DNA from: Acanthopleura granulata
Lineage: Eukaryota > Mollusca > Polyplacophora > Chitonida > Chitonidae
DNA length: 64,000 nucleotides
Assembly (NCBI GenBank): GCA_016165875.1
Contig: JABBOT010000001.1
Span: 33,783,011 to 33,847,010 of the forward strand
Direction: 5' to 3'
Under the pieces are notes generated by a model. It did not search any database and was not told where the DNA came from. It was given only the letters and a program-made list of their open reading frames with translations. The translations under genes and the position numbers were made by a program. The stretch's first letter is position 1. Each line of letters starts with the position of its first letter. Below, piece by piece: positions 26,701 to 38,399 of this stretch.

Positions 26701-29700
26701 TTCTGCGCATTCACATGTATTTATTTCCGGGGCTTCCAATCTGCTATCTGAAATACTCATTGATGGATCGGTTAGTCCATAACAACGCTTATTCAATGTC
26801 TTTGCAGCCAGTGTGCTACAACATCGACAAAGTGTAAGAGAAGGTGTAAGGATCAAGTAAACATGGACCTTTCCACTACATGGAGGTCAGAAACAGTCAG
26901 GAAAGCCCACCTTGGATCAAAGGCGTGTATCTCACACCCGTAATGTTTCGCGCTCATGTCATCAAAGGAGAAGTCAAAGTTTATGCTGCAAACAAATCCA
27001 AATACTGCCGTTAGGGGCAAAAAGGAAACAGAGAAATTCAATCATACACACAATTCCGACACATCAGGCAGACTAAAGGTACCAATGGTATAGTCTTGAA
27101 TCAGGCTGATACCAGTAAATGGTCTTATACAGTAAATCCATCCCGGAATCCATTTGCTTAATAACACATTAGTCAGAAGAATTAACATCTTTACCACCTC
27201 ATCGTTACCTATTCTACGCTCCACATTCCCCTCTATCCACTGTACACTCCACTCTCATCTAAATACCCACAGCACACCCCACACTCACCTCTATCCACTG
27301 TACACTCCACTCTCATCTCAATACCCAGAGTACATTCCACACTCACCTCTATCCACTGTACACTCCACTCTCATCTCAATACCCAGAGTACATTCCACAC
27401 TCACCTCTATCCACTGTACACTCCACTCTCATCTCAATACCCACAGCACACCCCACACTCACCTCTATCCACTGTACACTCCACTCTCATCTCAATACCC
27501 ACAGCACACCCCACACTCACCTCTATCCACTGTACACTCCACTCTCATCTCAATACCAAGAGTACATTCCACACTCACCTCTATCCACTGTACACTCCAC
27601 TCTCATCTAAATAGCCGGAGTACACTCCACACTCACCTCTATCCACTGTACACTCCACTCTCATCTCAATACCAAGAGTACACTCCACACTCATATCTAC
27701 CCACTGTACACTCCACTCTCATCTAAATAGCCAGAGTACACTCCACACTCATATCTACCCACTGTACACTCCACTCTGATCTCAATACCCACAGTGCACT
27801 CCATACTCACCTCTATCCACTGTATACTCCATACTCATCTTTACCCACTGTACATTCTGCACTCACCTCTACTCACACTACACTCTACTCTCACCTCAAT
27901 ACCCATTGTACACTTCATACTCAGCTCTATACCGACTCCACACTCTACTATATTGAATATACACTCCATAGTTAACCGAAGAAGTACGCTAGACAGCTCT
28001 GCTTCCGTTCTATAGTATATAGTTACTGGTACCAGAAGGAGTAGACTAGGACGTATTACTTCCCTTGGCCCTAGAGTATATACTTACCCGAAGGAGTAGA
28101 CCAGACAATCCAGTTTTGGTCTGACGTATTCATCGTCACACACCTCCCAGCCTCCGTCCCCCAGAACGCCCATACGCACCATGTGGTGACAGGCGATCTC
28201 GATATTAGTGCCGTACCTGTATCATTTATTTATTCATTTATTTACTTGTCGCTTAACGACATAGTCATAAATTTTTCACTTGTGTCATTGCAGCCAATTT
28301 AATGGGTGGGAGTGCCGGAGAAAAAACAATTGACCTTTGGCAGTTACTTAAGAATTTACCCTCGTGTGACATTCAGATATGCACGCCTTATTGTTGGAAG
28401 AGAAGTGGTCTTCAAGGAACGTTTGCGCAAGCAGTTAGAGCCTCGTTGGCCTTTCTGTTGCCAAGACCCCTCAAACAGTGATGGGAGTGTTATTTGGCAG
28501 GCGTACCTATATAATTGTAACAAGAGTTAAACAATGATGTTCATCTGTAGTACAATCTAAACTCCTCACTTCCGTCAGCCATTCGCCACGTCATGCGTTT
28601 TTGCGAAAAGAACGGAAACAGGCGTCCCTTCAACAGATAGTTTACAGATCGATTCACATTCAGATACAAAGTAGGTCGATACTATCTTAAAGGTTATGAT
28701 ACAAGAGCTTTTAGGTGACACAACATTACGACACTCGTTAGGTAACATGAACTTACGCGTGATACAAGTAATTCACCATCTCATTGGAAAGACTACTGAT
28801 GGTGTTTTCATCGGGAATGAAACCCGTGTCTGTAGGACAACCTTCAGGCTCGGGTGGCATGGCCTGGGAAGAGAACAGCGCAGTTTATACCTTCCACAGA
28901 GTCAGTGTGGCATTAGAATATGGTAGGCACGGGGTAAAGAGTGTGAAAGTAAGGAAGTAAGTGTGAGGTGAACTTGTGAAAAGTAGGAGGGTTTTCCGAG
29001 ACTTGGGGAGTTAAATGCATGAGATGTCTAAAAGCCAGGTACGGAATGAGAGGATGGGAAGCAAGTGCAAGGTAAAAAATGTGAAAGGTAAGGGGGCTTT
29101 GAGAGTTTGAGAATAAGGGCATGAGATGTTCAAAAGGTAGAGGTGGGGTGAGAGAACGGGAAGTATGGGGGAAGGTGCGCGGTAGGAAGGTTTTGATAAG
29201 TGTGACTTGAGGGTATGAAGCGTAAGTGTGAAATGAACAGGGGAAAAGTTAGCAGGCATTCACGTGAGGGAAAGGGCTGTAAGTGGGATGTGAGACGTGT
29301 GAAGGGTAGCAGGCTTGTGCGATTTTAAGGAAGTAAGTGTGAAGTGAGAAGTGTGAAAGGTAGGAGGGTTGTACGATTTTAAGGACTTCAGTGACAAGTG
29401 AAAATGTTCAGTTTAAATCGATTAAAGAGAAAATTTGTGATAATTCTCCAGTATAGCCTCTTTAATTAACACTGTATCTGCCCTACCTTATTCATTCAGG
29501 TTTTCTTTCCCTTGCAATAGTCTACTACATGCAGCTTTTTTCATACCTCACGCAACACTTCATCATTTGTGAATGTATACGAAATGCAACATTTCATCAG
29601 ACGCAAAATCTCACCTTGATTATTTTGTCAGCTTCAGCTCGGAGCCTGGCATTATTAGCACGATGCCGTTCAGCTTGCTGTTCGTTCGATGTAATCTGAA

Positions 29701-32700
29701 AAGAGATCAATAATTTATATCCATAACATATCGAGCACTAAAACATAAAACGGTCAGTGTTAGATGTATGCGTGATTTCGTTAAAACTTGCCTGTGAATT
29801 CAAGGAAACCGGAGTACCCGATCTGAAATGGCTAATAAAGTCGTATATTTTTTTGGTTTACATTGGAACGGTGTATAATTCCTGGTTCACAATATGTATG
29901 TTGTGTTAAATTAGAAATGTCAAGCACAACTTAAAGATTACATCTATAATCTCTGTACAAGAGAATACATTTCTTCAATCAGGATGTATAAGCATGTTTA
30001 ATTATAAAACTGTATTTAATATAAAGTTTGTCCTGGGAAAGTGCAGTTGTATAAAGTGAAATACGACAACAATTATAAGTATTATAATTTTGACAAAGTA
30101 TCATGTTTCAGCCCAAACGTATTTTATATATTATAAAAAACCACATCCACACATTTAATACAAGTGGACATGGCTGTCGACAAATCAAACCACAGTTATG
30201 TACTAAATTTGCAGGGTAACTAAATCGATTATCTCCGTTACAAAAGTTGGACGATTTTCCTGCATATATAAAGAAATATAAAGAAAATTTTAAATGATAA
30301 GTTGTACAACGTTCATGACAATCAGCTGAATAGCCTTGAAGTAGTTTCACTGAGAAGTTAACACGGAATAGACACACACGAGTGATCGCTACTGCTTGCA
30401 GTTCTATCTCTGAAGGGATGGGTATACAATTTCAGATGGTCAGTCTGTCACTTGTAAGTTTTCTTTTGTCAACACAAAGCCCAAAGGCGAGCTTTTTCAG
30501 GTTATGTTTTCACATTTATTCAGATTTCATATTTCTACATAACACTTTGAAGCACCGACAGAACTGATTTATTTATTTACTTGATTTGTGTTTTACGCCA
30601 TACTCAACAATATTTCACATATACGAAGGCGGCGGCAGAATGGGTCATCACAAACTTAATGTAATAATACCTCATAATCTTTTTATTGGAAAATTGTTGG
30701 AAAAAAACCCCCCAAAAACCAAAAACAAAAAAACAACAAAGACTGATTGTGGTAAAATATGCCTTTTTAAATCATTTTCATTATACCCATTATAACCCCC
30801 CCCCCCCTTCAATACGGACCTGTCCTTCCTCGTTTGATAAATATTGCTCAGCCTCTAAACCAACCAAACTGTAGCTTGTTACATTCCTATTAGCTGACTG
30901 GCACTGTCATTTTCGAAGTCGGGGTTCGTCAAGGTATGGTTGAAATACTGCCAATGAATGTGAGCTAAACCTCACTGATCCAATCATTCATTCGCATATA
31001 TGTATTGGGAAGGCAGGTCGCGTGTGGAATGCTGCGCGCCAGCAACCACCCATCATCCTCTCAGTTATGTCCAATTAGCATACCATCTTACCAAGGCTAT
31101 CGTGGGCCTCTGTGGCTCAGTCGGTTAGCGCGCTAGCGCAGCGCAATGACCCACAAGCCTCCCACCAATGCGGTCGCTGTGAGTTCAAGGCCAGCTCATG
31201 CTGGCTCCCTCTCCGGCCGTACGTGGGAAGGTCTGCCAGTAACCTGTGGATGGTCATGGGTTTCCGCCGGACTCTGCCCGGTTTCCTCCCACCATACTGC
31301 TGGCCCCCGTCGTACAAGTGAAATATTCTTGAGTAAAACACCAATCAATCAAATCAAATCCAATCCAGTGCTATCATATACTCTCATGATAGTATCTCTC
31401 AAAAACCTTAACCAGAGTATACTACAGTGATGCCGCCTTTGTGTATTCGGTCCCAGATGCCTCACCGTGATTTTCCTTTCACCTTTAGGCTGGACCTGCA
31501 GGATTTTATAACCACTGTGCCCTTGATTTTCTTCCACCGAAATCTGTAAAGACATACATATTATTAATACTTTGTATATATGCTGTGTAGCCGGTTTTAC
31601 AGTGTAGTAAGAGGGATCTTTTTCAAACTGACCAGCAATCTCTAGGAAATCGATTTTACTGCACTATAGGAAGACAGGAATAAAACTTCTAGTAATAACT
31701 TAAAGCAATATATGTTACTTTTTTTTATAGCAATGCTCTTTTGGTGAATTCATTCGCAGGTGGCTTACCGAGGTCTTCTTTTCACCTTTAGGTTTGATCT
31801 TCACATTTTTAGCACGATTACGCTCATTTTGACTTTCAGCTTGGTCCAGTGGAATCTGGTAGAGAGATAAGTAATAATTTTGTTTCCAAGCGTAGCCAAG
31901 CTTACTGTTGAATATACTCGCTGAAAGAGGACCGAGAGATTAACATGCTAGCGCGGCACAGTGACTCGGGAACCTCTCACCAATGCGGTAGCTGTGAGTT
32001 CAAATCCAGCTCTCACAGGCTCCATCTCTAGTCGTACATATACTTGAGAAGGTCCACCAAGACCCTGTGGAAAGTCGTGACGTCCTCTAAGTGAAGTATT
32101 CTTGAGTACGGCATAAAACACCACTCCAAAAAAAAAAAATAATAATAATAAATTTATACTAATATATTATATAATAATATAGTAAATATACACTAAAAAA
32201 TAAAATGGACAGCTCTGTATCCTTGTTTGAAAGTACATGTAGTATATAAGCGTGATCTTGTTAAAATTGACCAATAATTACCAACAAAAATTGTATAATG
32301 GCCATTCTAAATGTTTAATGGCTTTTTAAGACACGAGATACAGAGGATTGAAAAGGTTATGATTAAAAAGAGCAAAAATTATAAATTTTGGCAACATAAA
32401 TGAAAAAAAAACAAGGAGAGAAAAGTAGGTCATTTTGTGACTGCCTGTATGCCAATGCTTTAGGCATCAGGAATCGCCTTGAAACGACACAGGTTTTGAA
32501 ACAGTAATGTCAGTTGCAATCTCAACCAAACGACGTTCGTTCGAAAGCTGATACACTACGCTTTACTATGTTGATATATGAATCGACAAACAAACATGCT
32601 TTCTCTGGCCTAGTCGAAGCCCGAAATTCGCAAGTTTGTAGGATTTTTCTTAGCCTGACAAATAAGGTAAAAGGAAAATCAGGTCACAGCGAAGAGCACA

Positions 32701-35700
32701 CCAGCCAAGCATAGTGTGAGACCAATGAGAGCTTTACGCCTTAACGGATCAAGAGTCATGGCTGCTGGATAATTTGACAGCTCTGCAAGCTCCCGTAGAG
32801 TGCAACGAATTAAAGTATTTAAAAGTGTTTTATTAAAAGAACAACTTATATGATCGATAGCAGAAACATGGTGGCACCAGCGGTTTTCATCGCTAAGAAA
32901 TCAAGCCAGAACAGTAGCTTGAGGCTCCTTTCCCTGTTACCAGATTTGTCCAGCTAAAGAAAAGCCTACAAAGTTAAGGGTTTCGGGCTTCGTGTAGCCA
33001 ACAGAAAGCATGTTTGTTTGTCGATTCATATATCAGCGTAAATCCTAGTGTGTCAGCTTTCGATCGAACTTAGTTTGGTTGAGATTGGAATATTTCTCCG
33101 TGTTAAGTGTCCAGTTATACAAAGTTCGGGGTTATGTCCCAGGAGTTGACGTTACATACCTTGTTATAATATATATAAGGAATAAATAACGTTCGGACGA
33201 TTCTGTCGCGTTATTTATATCACCTTTATCAATACTACCGCCCAGCATGAACAAAAACTATATTAGTAAAAAAATAAATGAAAAGTATATTAGTCATGTA
33301 TAAGTCATATTCAACTTTTACCTAAAGATATGTACATCACCTTTACCAATATTACCGCCCAGAAGGGACTGAAAGTCGTGTCATAACCACCTTTTACGCA
33401 TAGGTCGTGTTATGTACCCTTTTCCCGGTACTACCGCCCTGAGTGAACAGAAAATACCTTCTTTCACCAATACTACCGCCACGATGCCTTCTGTCCATTC
33501 AAACCGTAAATATTTCGCTGTGGCAACAGTACGTGGTTATGTATCATCTTTTGTAAGAATTAGATATATTTGTAAATTACTAAGACATGGTCATGTTCTA
33601 CCATACTCGATGGCACTGCGTTGGCCGAGACTTGATAAAAATAACTATAAGAGTTCCAAAACACTGTACAATAGACAATTATGTCAATGAACAGTGCAGG
33701 GGTGAAGAAGGTAGAGTGGTCACCGTACAGAGTTGACATGTAAAGCCGGGGATTTGGTGCCTGACTATTGTGCAAGGTAGTATTTATATCTTTACAATCA
33801 TTGTGTAACGCAAACCTTGTTTCCGAGAACGGTACGTTATGGCGGACCTCTTTTAATAGTATCCATGTTGCATCTACGAGCCACCTTGAATGGATTGAGA
33901 TTATAAACTGTCAAGATATTAGGCTATTATCCTTTCACCATTACGCTGGCCGCCGTCGTATAAGTAAACTATTCTTGACTACGGTGTAAAACACCATAAA
34001 TAAATGAATAAATAAATAAATAAAGAAAGAAATAAAGAAGGAAATAAAAAAATAATATTTTGCGACTAAAGCGTACCTAGCCACTTGGGTTAAACAGAAC
34101 CTGTAAAAGCATCGTGAATGAAAAATAAATACCTAGTGACAAAAAAACTAGAACCTGTTAGGTTTAAAAGAGGTCTGGTTAATGCGTAGTGCAATAGCTA
34201 GGTCATAAAGTATACGATGGGCTTTAAACGGAAGTTTTGTTTATAACTCTGTCTTATGTGATCATATCATTGATTCGGACGCTTAAGTAAATTGTACATA
34301 TGGGAATGATTGAGTCGACTTCAACACTGGATTTTCACAAAATATTACGCCTGGAAACAAGCATTCTAGCGGCATTAAATTGTGAAAGCAAAGCATGTTT
34401 GTTGCCGGTTTGAGCTGACAGAATAGCTGGGTCAAAATCTATGATTTTTTTCCAAATTGGGCGAAACAGATCAGAAATTCGTTTAACTAAGAAAAGTTAC
34501 TCACCATATATTAAATTCAATTTAGAGTACAATAAACACGCATATGCATCTGGAAGTTAGGTAAACTCCAAGTCCAAAATAGAACCAAAATGTTGGAAAT
34601 GGATCAAACAGCTGGAAAATACGTCAGTATCATGTATTTGACAATTTAAAAGAATTCAGCATGGACAAATTACGTGAATTTATTTCCACAAACTCGCCCC
34701 ATGGAATAGTAAACCGTTACAAAAGTGTGTGGTTTTCAAAGGAGAGATTTTTGTTTGGCATTTGGTTGGTTGGTTGGCAGCTGTCAGAAATATTCAGCCT
34801 TTTGAAAGGGGTCATTAGCGGGACCATAGGTGGGATAGGCTATATGGTCAAGTATAAATAATGGATACAGGATCTGCGTATTTCACCGATCTTTAAAACA
34901 ATAATAAGAAGGAATTGCCTAGGTAAATAATATGAAATTCCAGGAGTTTTAAGTGACCAAGTCTTAATTTTATTGGAAGACTTTATTTTGCATTGACTTT
35001 TAAGAATATCCAATTTTAAAATCATGATAAATATTCTTATGTCACTATGACCCAGGAGCTTCCTACCACTGTGAATGCTGTGAGTCCAAGTCCAACTCTG
35101 GCCGACATAGGTCTACTTCCACTCTTGTCATAAGGAGTAAAGTTTGTTAAAAGTGAAATATTCCTTAGTACGTTGTATAATACCAATCAAATAATAAGTA
35201 TTCTTTTTTTAAGAGATATTCTTAATAAATTGCAATACCTTAAATTTAACCCAACTGATTTTATTTGAAATATTCACTTTCTACTTCATTCTCTCTTAAA
35301 AAAACAACACTTTTTTATTTTAACCTTCTCAGTTCTGCATCAGCTTTTTGTCATGTTGATGTCCTGCGCTCATGTTACATTTTAAACCTGTCATTGAAAT
35401 GGCTATGTTTATCTGAAAGAAAAAAAACCAAACAAAACCAGTAGAAATGAGTTTTACTTTTCTTCAGCCATGAACACTCGAGGTTATCCCTTTATATACG
35501 TCATGCAAAAAGTAATTTATGAACAAAGTTTTTGCCTTGCTTTTTTTGTGAACTAAATAAACTCTACTTCTAAATATCCTCCTGACTCACTGAAAATCCT
35601 TACCAAGCACTGCTTTCTCAACCTTAGGCCTAACATTGTCAAAAGAAAAGGCAACAAAAACATATAACCAAAATTATTTCAACAGAGGGGACAGCATTTT

Positions 35701-38081
35701 TTTTTTTATTTTTATTTTTTTATGCCATGCTTGACGAGTCCATAGGATACGCCATTTTAGAGGAACCGGAAACGAAATGTCGCGTCATCCGTACCCTACG
35801 CTCTTGGGTATCTGCTGCGAGACACTCTTTTATGTGCGATGTACGGCCTCCTTTATTATTACAGTCGAAGGCCACGCGTTGTTGCCTCCTGGTTGAGACC
35901 CTAGGGAATTACTCCAGGCGTATTCAACAACCACTCTCTCGTTGAAAATGGCTTTAAAGTATATCAGAATTGTCTCGTAATCACAAGGAAAACAGCTGAT
36001 TTAACACCACTTCTACATGGCAAAATGCTGAACTAAGTACTGCTAAAGTCTCGGCGGAAACAGAACGCGAAGTCTTCTAGGGTAGTAGAAATATCTCACC
36101 TTTGATCGGTTAAAATTGTGAGCGTGGCGGCCCTTTCGATTTTCAACAGGTGGGCGCTTTTGCTTACCTTGAATTACGATATCTCGGTTATCAGATATCA
36201 CAAAAATAAAATATGACGTTTTTTGAACTATGAATAGGATGCTTTATCGATACATATTTATCTTTGGTCTAGTGTTTTCTTTTCTTTCAATGCTGCACCA
36301 CTGACTTACTAGCAGGACAAACGAGGGCACTACAGGCAGCGCGTCATCTGTGATGTTACTTTCACACAGCTCAACTTAGTTTTAACCATTGCCTTTCTTT
36401 TATCAGAGTGGCTATTACACTGCATACTACCAAGAGTGATAGAAGATAAGACACGACGACAGTGAGATATATAAAGACCCAATTTGTTGTTAGAGCCAAA
36501 GTAACATACGTGTGGTTGGTGTAGCTGGGTAACTGAAATTGGACCCTGTATAATGCGACGAGAACGACAAATCGGTCGAAAAATGTTAATCATTTGTATT
36601 GAACGGTTAGTTTCACGAATTGAGTTTCTCACGTTTGGATAACAAAGGAATCATATGCTCCACGCAGAATTTTCAAGGAGATTCCTGGAGCTTTTATTTT
36701 TGTCCAAAAAAGTCCTCAGAGTTCCTGCAAAAAGTTTGAGTCAACCTGAAATCAGCGTGTGGGTCGCGTTGCCCGCAACAGACATTCTTTTTAATGTTCG
36801 TCTGACCGAATCACTGGAAATTCCGACACACTGTATCATGGAACAAAAGAGTGCCTGCAAACAAGACACAAATGTTATTGCCTATTCGAGACCGAGGACA
36901 TCGGGTATTAGCGGTTTTACTCGCGCCAACTCGCTTTGCTCGCGCAGACACAGCGGTGGAAACATTGTCAAAATAACATGGAAGTTAACAGGGAACTCTG
37001 CTCCATGGCCTCACAAGTCCAAAACTAGGTTTCGTTCAAGTTCATATTTAAATTTACATATGTTATGCAGATTGTTCTGTGCTAAAGCATACTGTAATTT
37101 CTGGTTATTATCAGCCGTAGTTCTCCGAATATTGTCCAATGTTGCTCATTTTCACACCTCTCCCCCATGTTATCTCTCACCTTGTCGTCTGCTTGCCGCC
37201 GCATCAAGCGAGTCAAGTATGCCAGGATGTCCGCGGTCTCTAATAAATGATTTGAGCCGTGTTTCATCAATTAGTTACGCTATGCTATACAGTGACAATG
37301 TTGTAATGGAGCTGACCTGCCCAAATAGAAAAAAAAAATTCAGAAATCCTAAATCACACCCCAGCAGTACATTATAAAACTGGAACTACTTCGGTAAATC
37401 GGTGACAATTTTGACTACCTCAGAAATGCCCTCATAGAACTCTGTATAGAAAACAAATGGCGTCTTGAGCAAGATGTGATTTCTGCAGCCTTATAAACAA
37501 CAAATTGACTACACATACTTGGTGGACGAAAGAAGTAAAATGAATAGCTACAGCACATCGTTAACCCCATCGCCTGACAGTGTTGACGTTACTATTATGT
37601 TGTTGTTGTACAGCCGACATGCACCACATGCATCATCCATGGCGTGCGGCCTTCCATTTTAGAACTTCATAGTTAATTACATGTATTCCTGTTACAGTTG
37701 AATGCTATGTACAGGAGCGCGAGCGTTGGGTTTATGAAAAATAGGATTAGAACAACTGAACTCAGAATTCTTTGATCTTAACCTTTACTGGAATTTTATA
37801 GGTGGGACCATCAGGGATGAAGTGGGCCCAAGTAGGTGTGTCAAAACTCACTGGATTATGGTTGAGCCATGGGGGATTTAAAAAGGGGACGCTTCATTTG
37901 TAAAGATAACAGACAGTAGGTTGTTTAATAAATGCAAAGATTTTTTTTTTACGTTTTTCTTTGAATCGCTTTGTTTCTGAATCAGTCCGAATGCCATATT
38001 CAACCTTGTTTTAATTCCATGTACAGAGCCATAATTTTCATGAAAAAAGTTTGGAAAACGTTTGTCTAAATGTGCGTAGCG

Positions 38082-38114
<33 letters not shown>

Positions 38115-38354
38115 CTTTTTTTGAATCTCAGAAGATTTCTGTGAATGATAGCCAACGGATGTACTGTACAGGCTTTCCCCCGCGCGCAAAACCGTACAGT
38201 GCGTCACGAAACATCACAGATGAAGAAATATATCAGTTTTATGTGATTTAAATGGACTTACCTCTATATTTTTCCCTGAAAAGAAAAAATACACTGAAGA
38301 GAACAATACTCCCAATACCAGGAGTATGAGGATTCCGGAGATCTTCGGCTTCAT
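23779..38354 (-). CDS. METTL24-like: METTL24-like membrane-anchored methyltransferase, nine exons
   Basis: Exons in coding order: 38354-38262, 31855-31769, 31543-31466, 29695-29615, 28863-28757, 28216-28088, 26985-26911, 26060-25925, 24069-23779. They total 1077 nt, 358 aa plus TAG, all junctions GT-AG with compatible phases (0,0,0,0,2,2,2,0). Seen: start MKPK then one hydrophobic span (about 6-26), giving a type II signal anchor; a charged stem (32-113) from three small exons; then the catalytic domain: MGVLGDGGWEVC (164-175), CLVYSFG (186-192), GCEIHAFDP (208-216), a NVTFHNLG block, KMDVESSEW (269-277) and FLVELH. These blocks match what I recall of METTL24 (366 aa in human; Methyltransf_22), a presumed SAM-dependent methyltransferase of unknown substrate, here probably facing the Golgi/ER lumen. 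Long introns hold minisatellites, SINEs and a TIR element. Further small exons in the 6.4-kb first intron cannot be excluded. Confidence 0.9.
24110..25700. other. Intron sequence, no feature recognised
   Basis: The intron upstream of the last METTL24-like exon, AT-rich. At 25260-25320 GACGAACGGACTGACAGACAGAG followed by CAATACCC resembles the tail of a dispersed repeat I have seen in marine invertebrates, but no family can be named. Confidence 0.3.
25722..25857 (+). mobile_element. SINE 3' half
   Basis: CCGGCCGTACGTGGGAAGGTC, then GATGGTCGTGTGTTTAATCCC, then GTGAAATATTCTTGAGTACGGCATAACAC and an AATAAATAAATAAA tail: the core and tail without the tRNA-like head. It sits in the last-but-one intron region of the METTL24-like gene. 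Confidence 0.85.
26340..26520 (+). repeat. Minisatellite of about 33 bp
   Basis: Repeats of TCAGACAAACATAAAATCATCG-like units with one (ATC)n expansion at about 26393-26410. Intronic. Confidence 0.8.
27209..27955 (+). repeat. 58-bp tandem repeat, about 12 units
   Basis: Unit: ATCTCAATACCCAGAGTACA then TTCCACACTCACCTCTATCC then ACTGTACACTCCACTCTC. Exact 58-bp spacing is seen at 27315, 27373, 27431 and 27489; later units are degenerate. The His/Ser/Thr-rich 190-codon open frame here is created by this array. It lies within the METTL24-like intron between 28088 and 26985. Confidence 0.95.
28925..29400 (+). repeat. Degenerate purine-rich minisatellite
   Basis: Repeats such as GTGTGAAAGGTAGGAGGGTTGT and AAGGAAGTAAGTGTGAAGTGA run through the METTL24-like intron between 29615 and 28863. 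The plus strand is strongly G/A rich. The 69- and 82-codon minus frames are artefacts of this array. Confidence 0.75.
30580..30655 (-). mobile_element. SINE tail fragment
   Basis: GTGTTTTACGCCATACTCAA then TTTCACATATACGA: the reverse-strand SINE 3' end only. Confidence 0.7.
31100..31362 (+). mobile_element. Full-length tRNA-headed SINE
   Basis: The best copy in the window. Head GGGCCTCTGTGGCTCAGTCGG carries an A-box-like TGGCTCAGTCGG; a B-box-like GTGAGTTCAAGGCC follows about 80 bases on. Then a conserved core (CCGGCCGTACGTGGGAAGGTC...GGATGGTCATGGGTTTCC...) and the 3' end TGAAATATTCTTGAGTA, ending in AATCAAATCAAATCC. This is a Pol III SINE; I associate the core with the widespread MetaSINE/MESC type, from memory. 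It lies in a METTL24-like intron, antisense to that gene. Confidence 0.92.
31925..32130 (+). mobile_element. SINE, diverged near-full copy
   Basis: GAGATTAACATGCTAGCGCGGCACAGTGACTCGGGAACCTCTCACC, then AGCTGTGAGTTCAAATCCAGC, then TGAGTACGGCATAAAACACC and an A-rich tail. Same family as 31100-31362, with an internal deletion in the core. Confidence 0.88.
32517..33087. mobile_element. Non-autonomous DNA element with about 100-bp terminal inverted repeats
   Basis: The left arm 32517-32626 (CAATCTCAACCAAACGACGTTCG...GAATCGACAAACAAACATGC...) is the reverse complement of the right arm 32991-33087 with few differences. The roughly 360-bp centre has no coding content apart from short chance frames. 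The long-TIR layout suggests a MITE or foldback element. It lies in intron 1 of the METTL24-like gene. Target-site duplications were not resolved. Confidence 0.82.
33215..33490 (+). repeat. Degenerate tandem motif CACCTTTACCAATACTACCGCC
   Basis: The motif occurs at about 33221, 33338, 33410 and 33455 with variable spacers. It resembles an eroded minisatellite. Confidence 0.6.
33935..34025 (+). mobile_element. SINE tail fragment
   Basis: ACCATTACGCTGGCCGCCGTCGTATAAGT, then ATTCTTGACTACGGTGTAAAACACC and (AATA)n. 3' end only. Confidence 0.85.
34152..37360 (+). repeat. Large dispersed repeat, copy 2
   Basis: Collinear with 21483-23385. Relative to copy 1 it carries two extra blocks, about 35600-36290 and 36886-37244, either insertions here or deletions there. 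It lies in intron 1 of the METTL24-like gene, so the two copies sit inside and just downstream of the same gene. Confidence 0.85.
35046..35200 (+). mobile_element. SINE, old copy inside the large repeat
   Basis: Equivalent of the SINE at 22063-22263: CCCAGGAGCTTCCTACCAC, then GTGAAATATTCCTTAGTACG. Truncated in the core. Confidence 0.7.
38084..38121. repeat. Poly-T run
   Basis: More than 30 T with one C. The lysine-rich minus-strand frame across it is an artefact. It could be the A-tail of an antisense retro-insertion, but no element body was recognised beside it. Confidence 0.9.
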
Positions 38355-38399
38355 GGTGTTGCACATAAAAGTGAATGTGTGACAGTCTATTCTGACGCC

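Noticed and set aside
27154..27726. 190-codon His/Ser/Thr-rich open frame
   Set aside because: Created by the 58-bp tandem repeat, whose unit lacks stops in the frames used.
31103..31190. tRNA gene suggested by A-box and B-box words
   Set aside because: It is the head of a SINE: no acceptor-stem pairing seen, and the same core and tail follow in other copies.
38084..38251. Phe-rich or Lys-rich frames across the poly-T run
   Set aside because: Homopolymer artefact.
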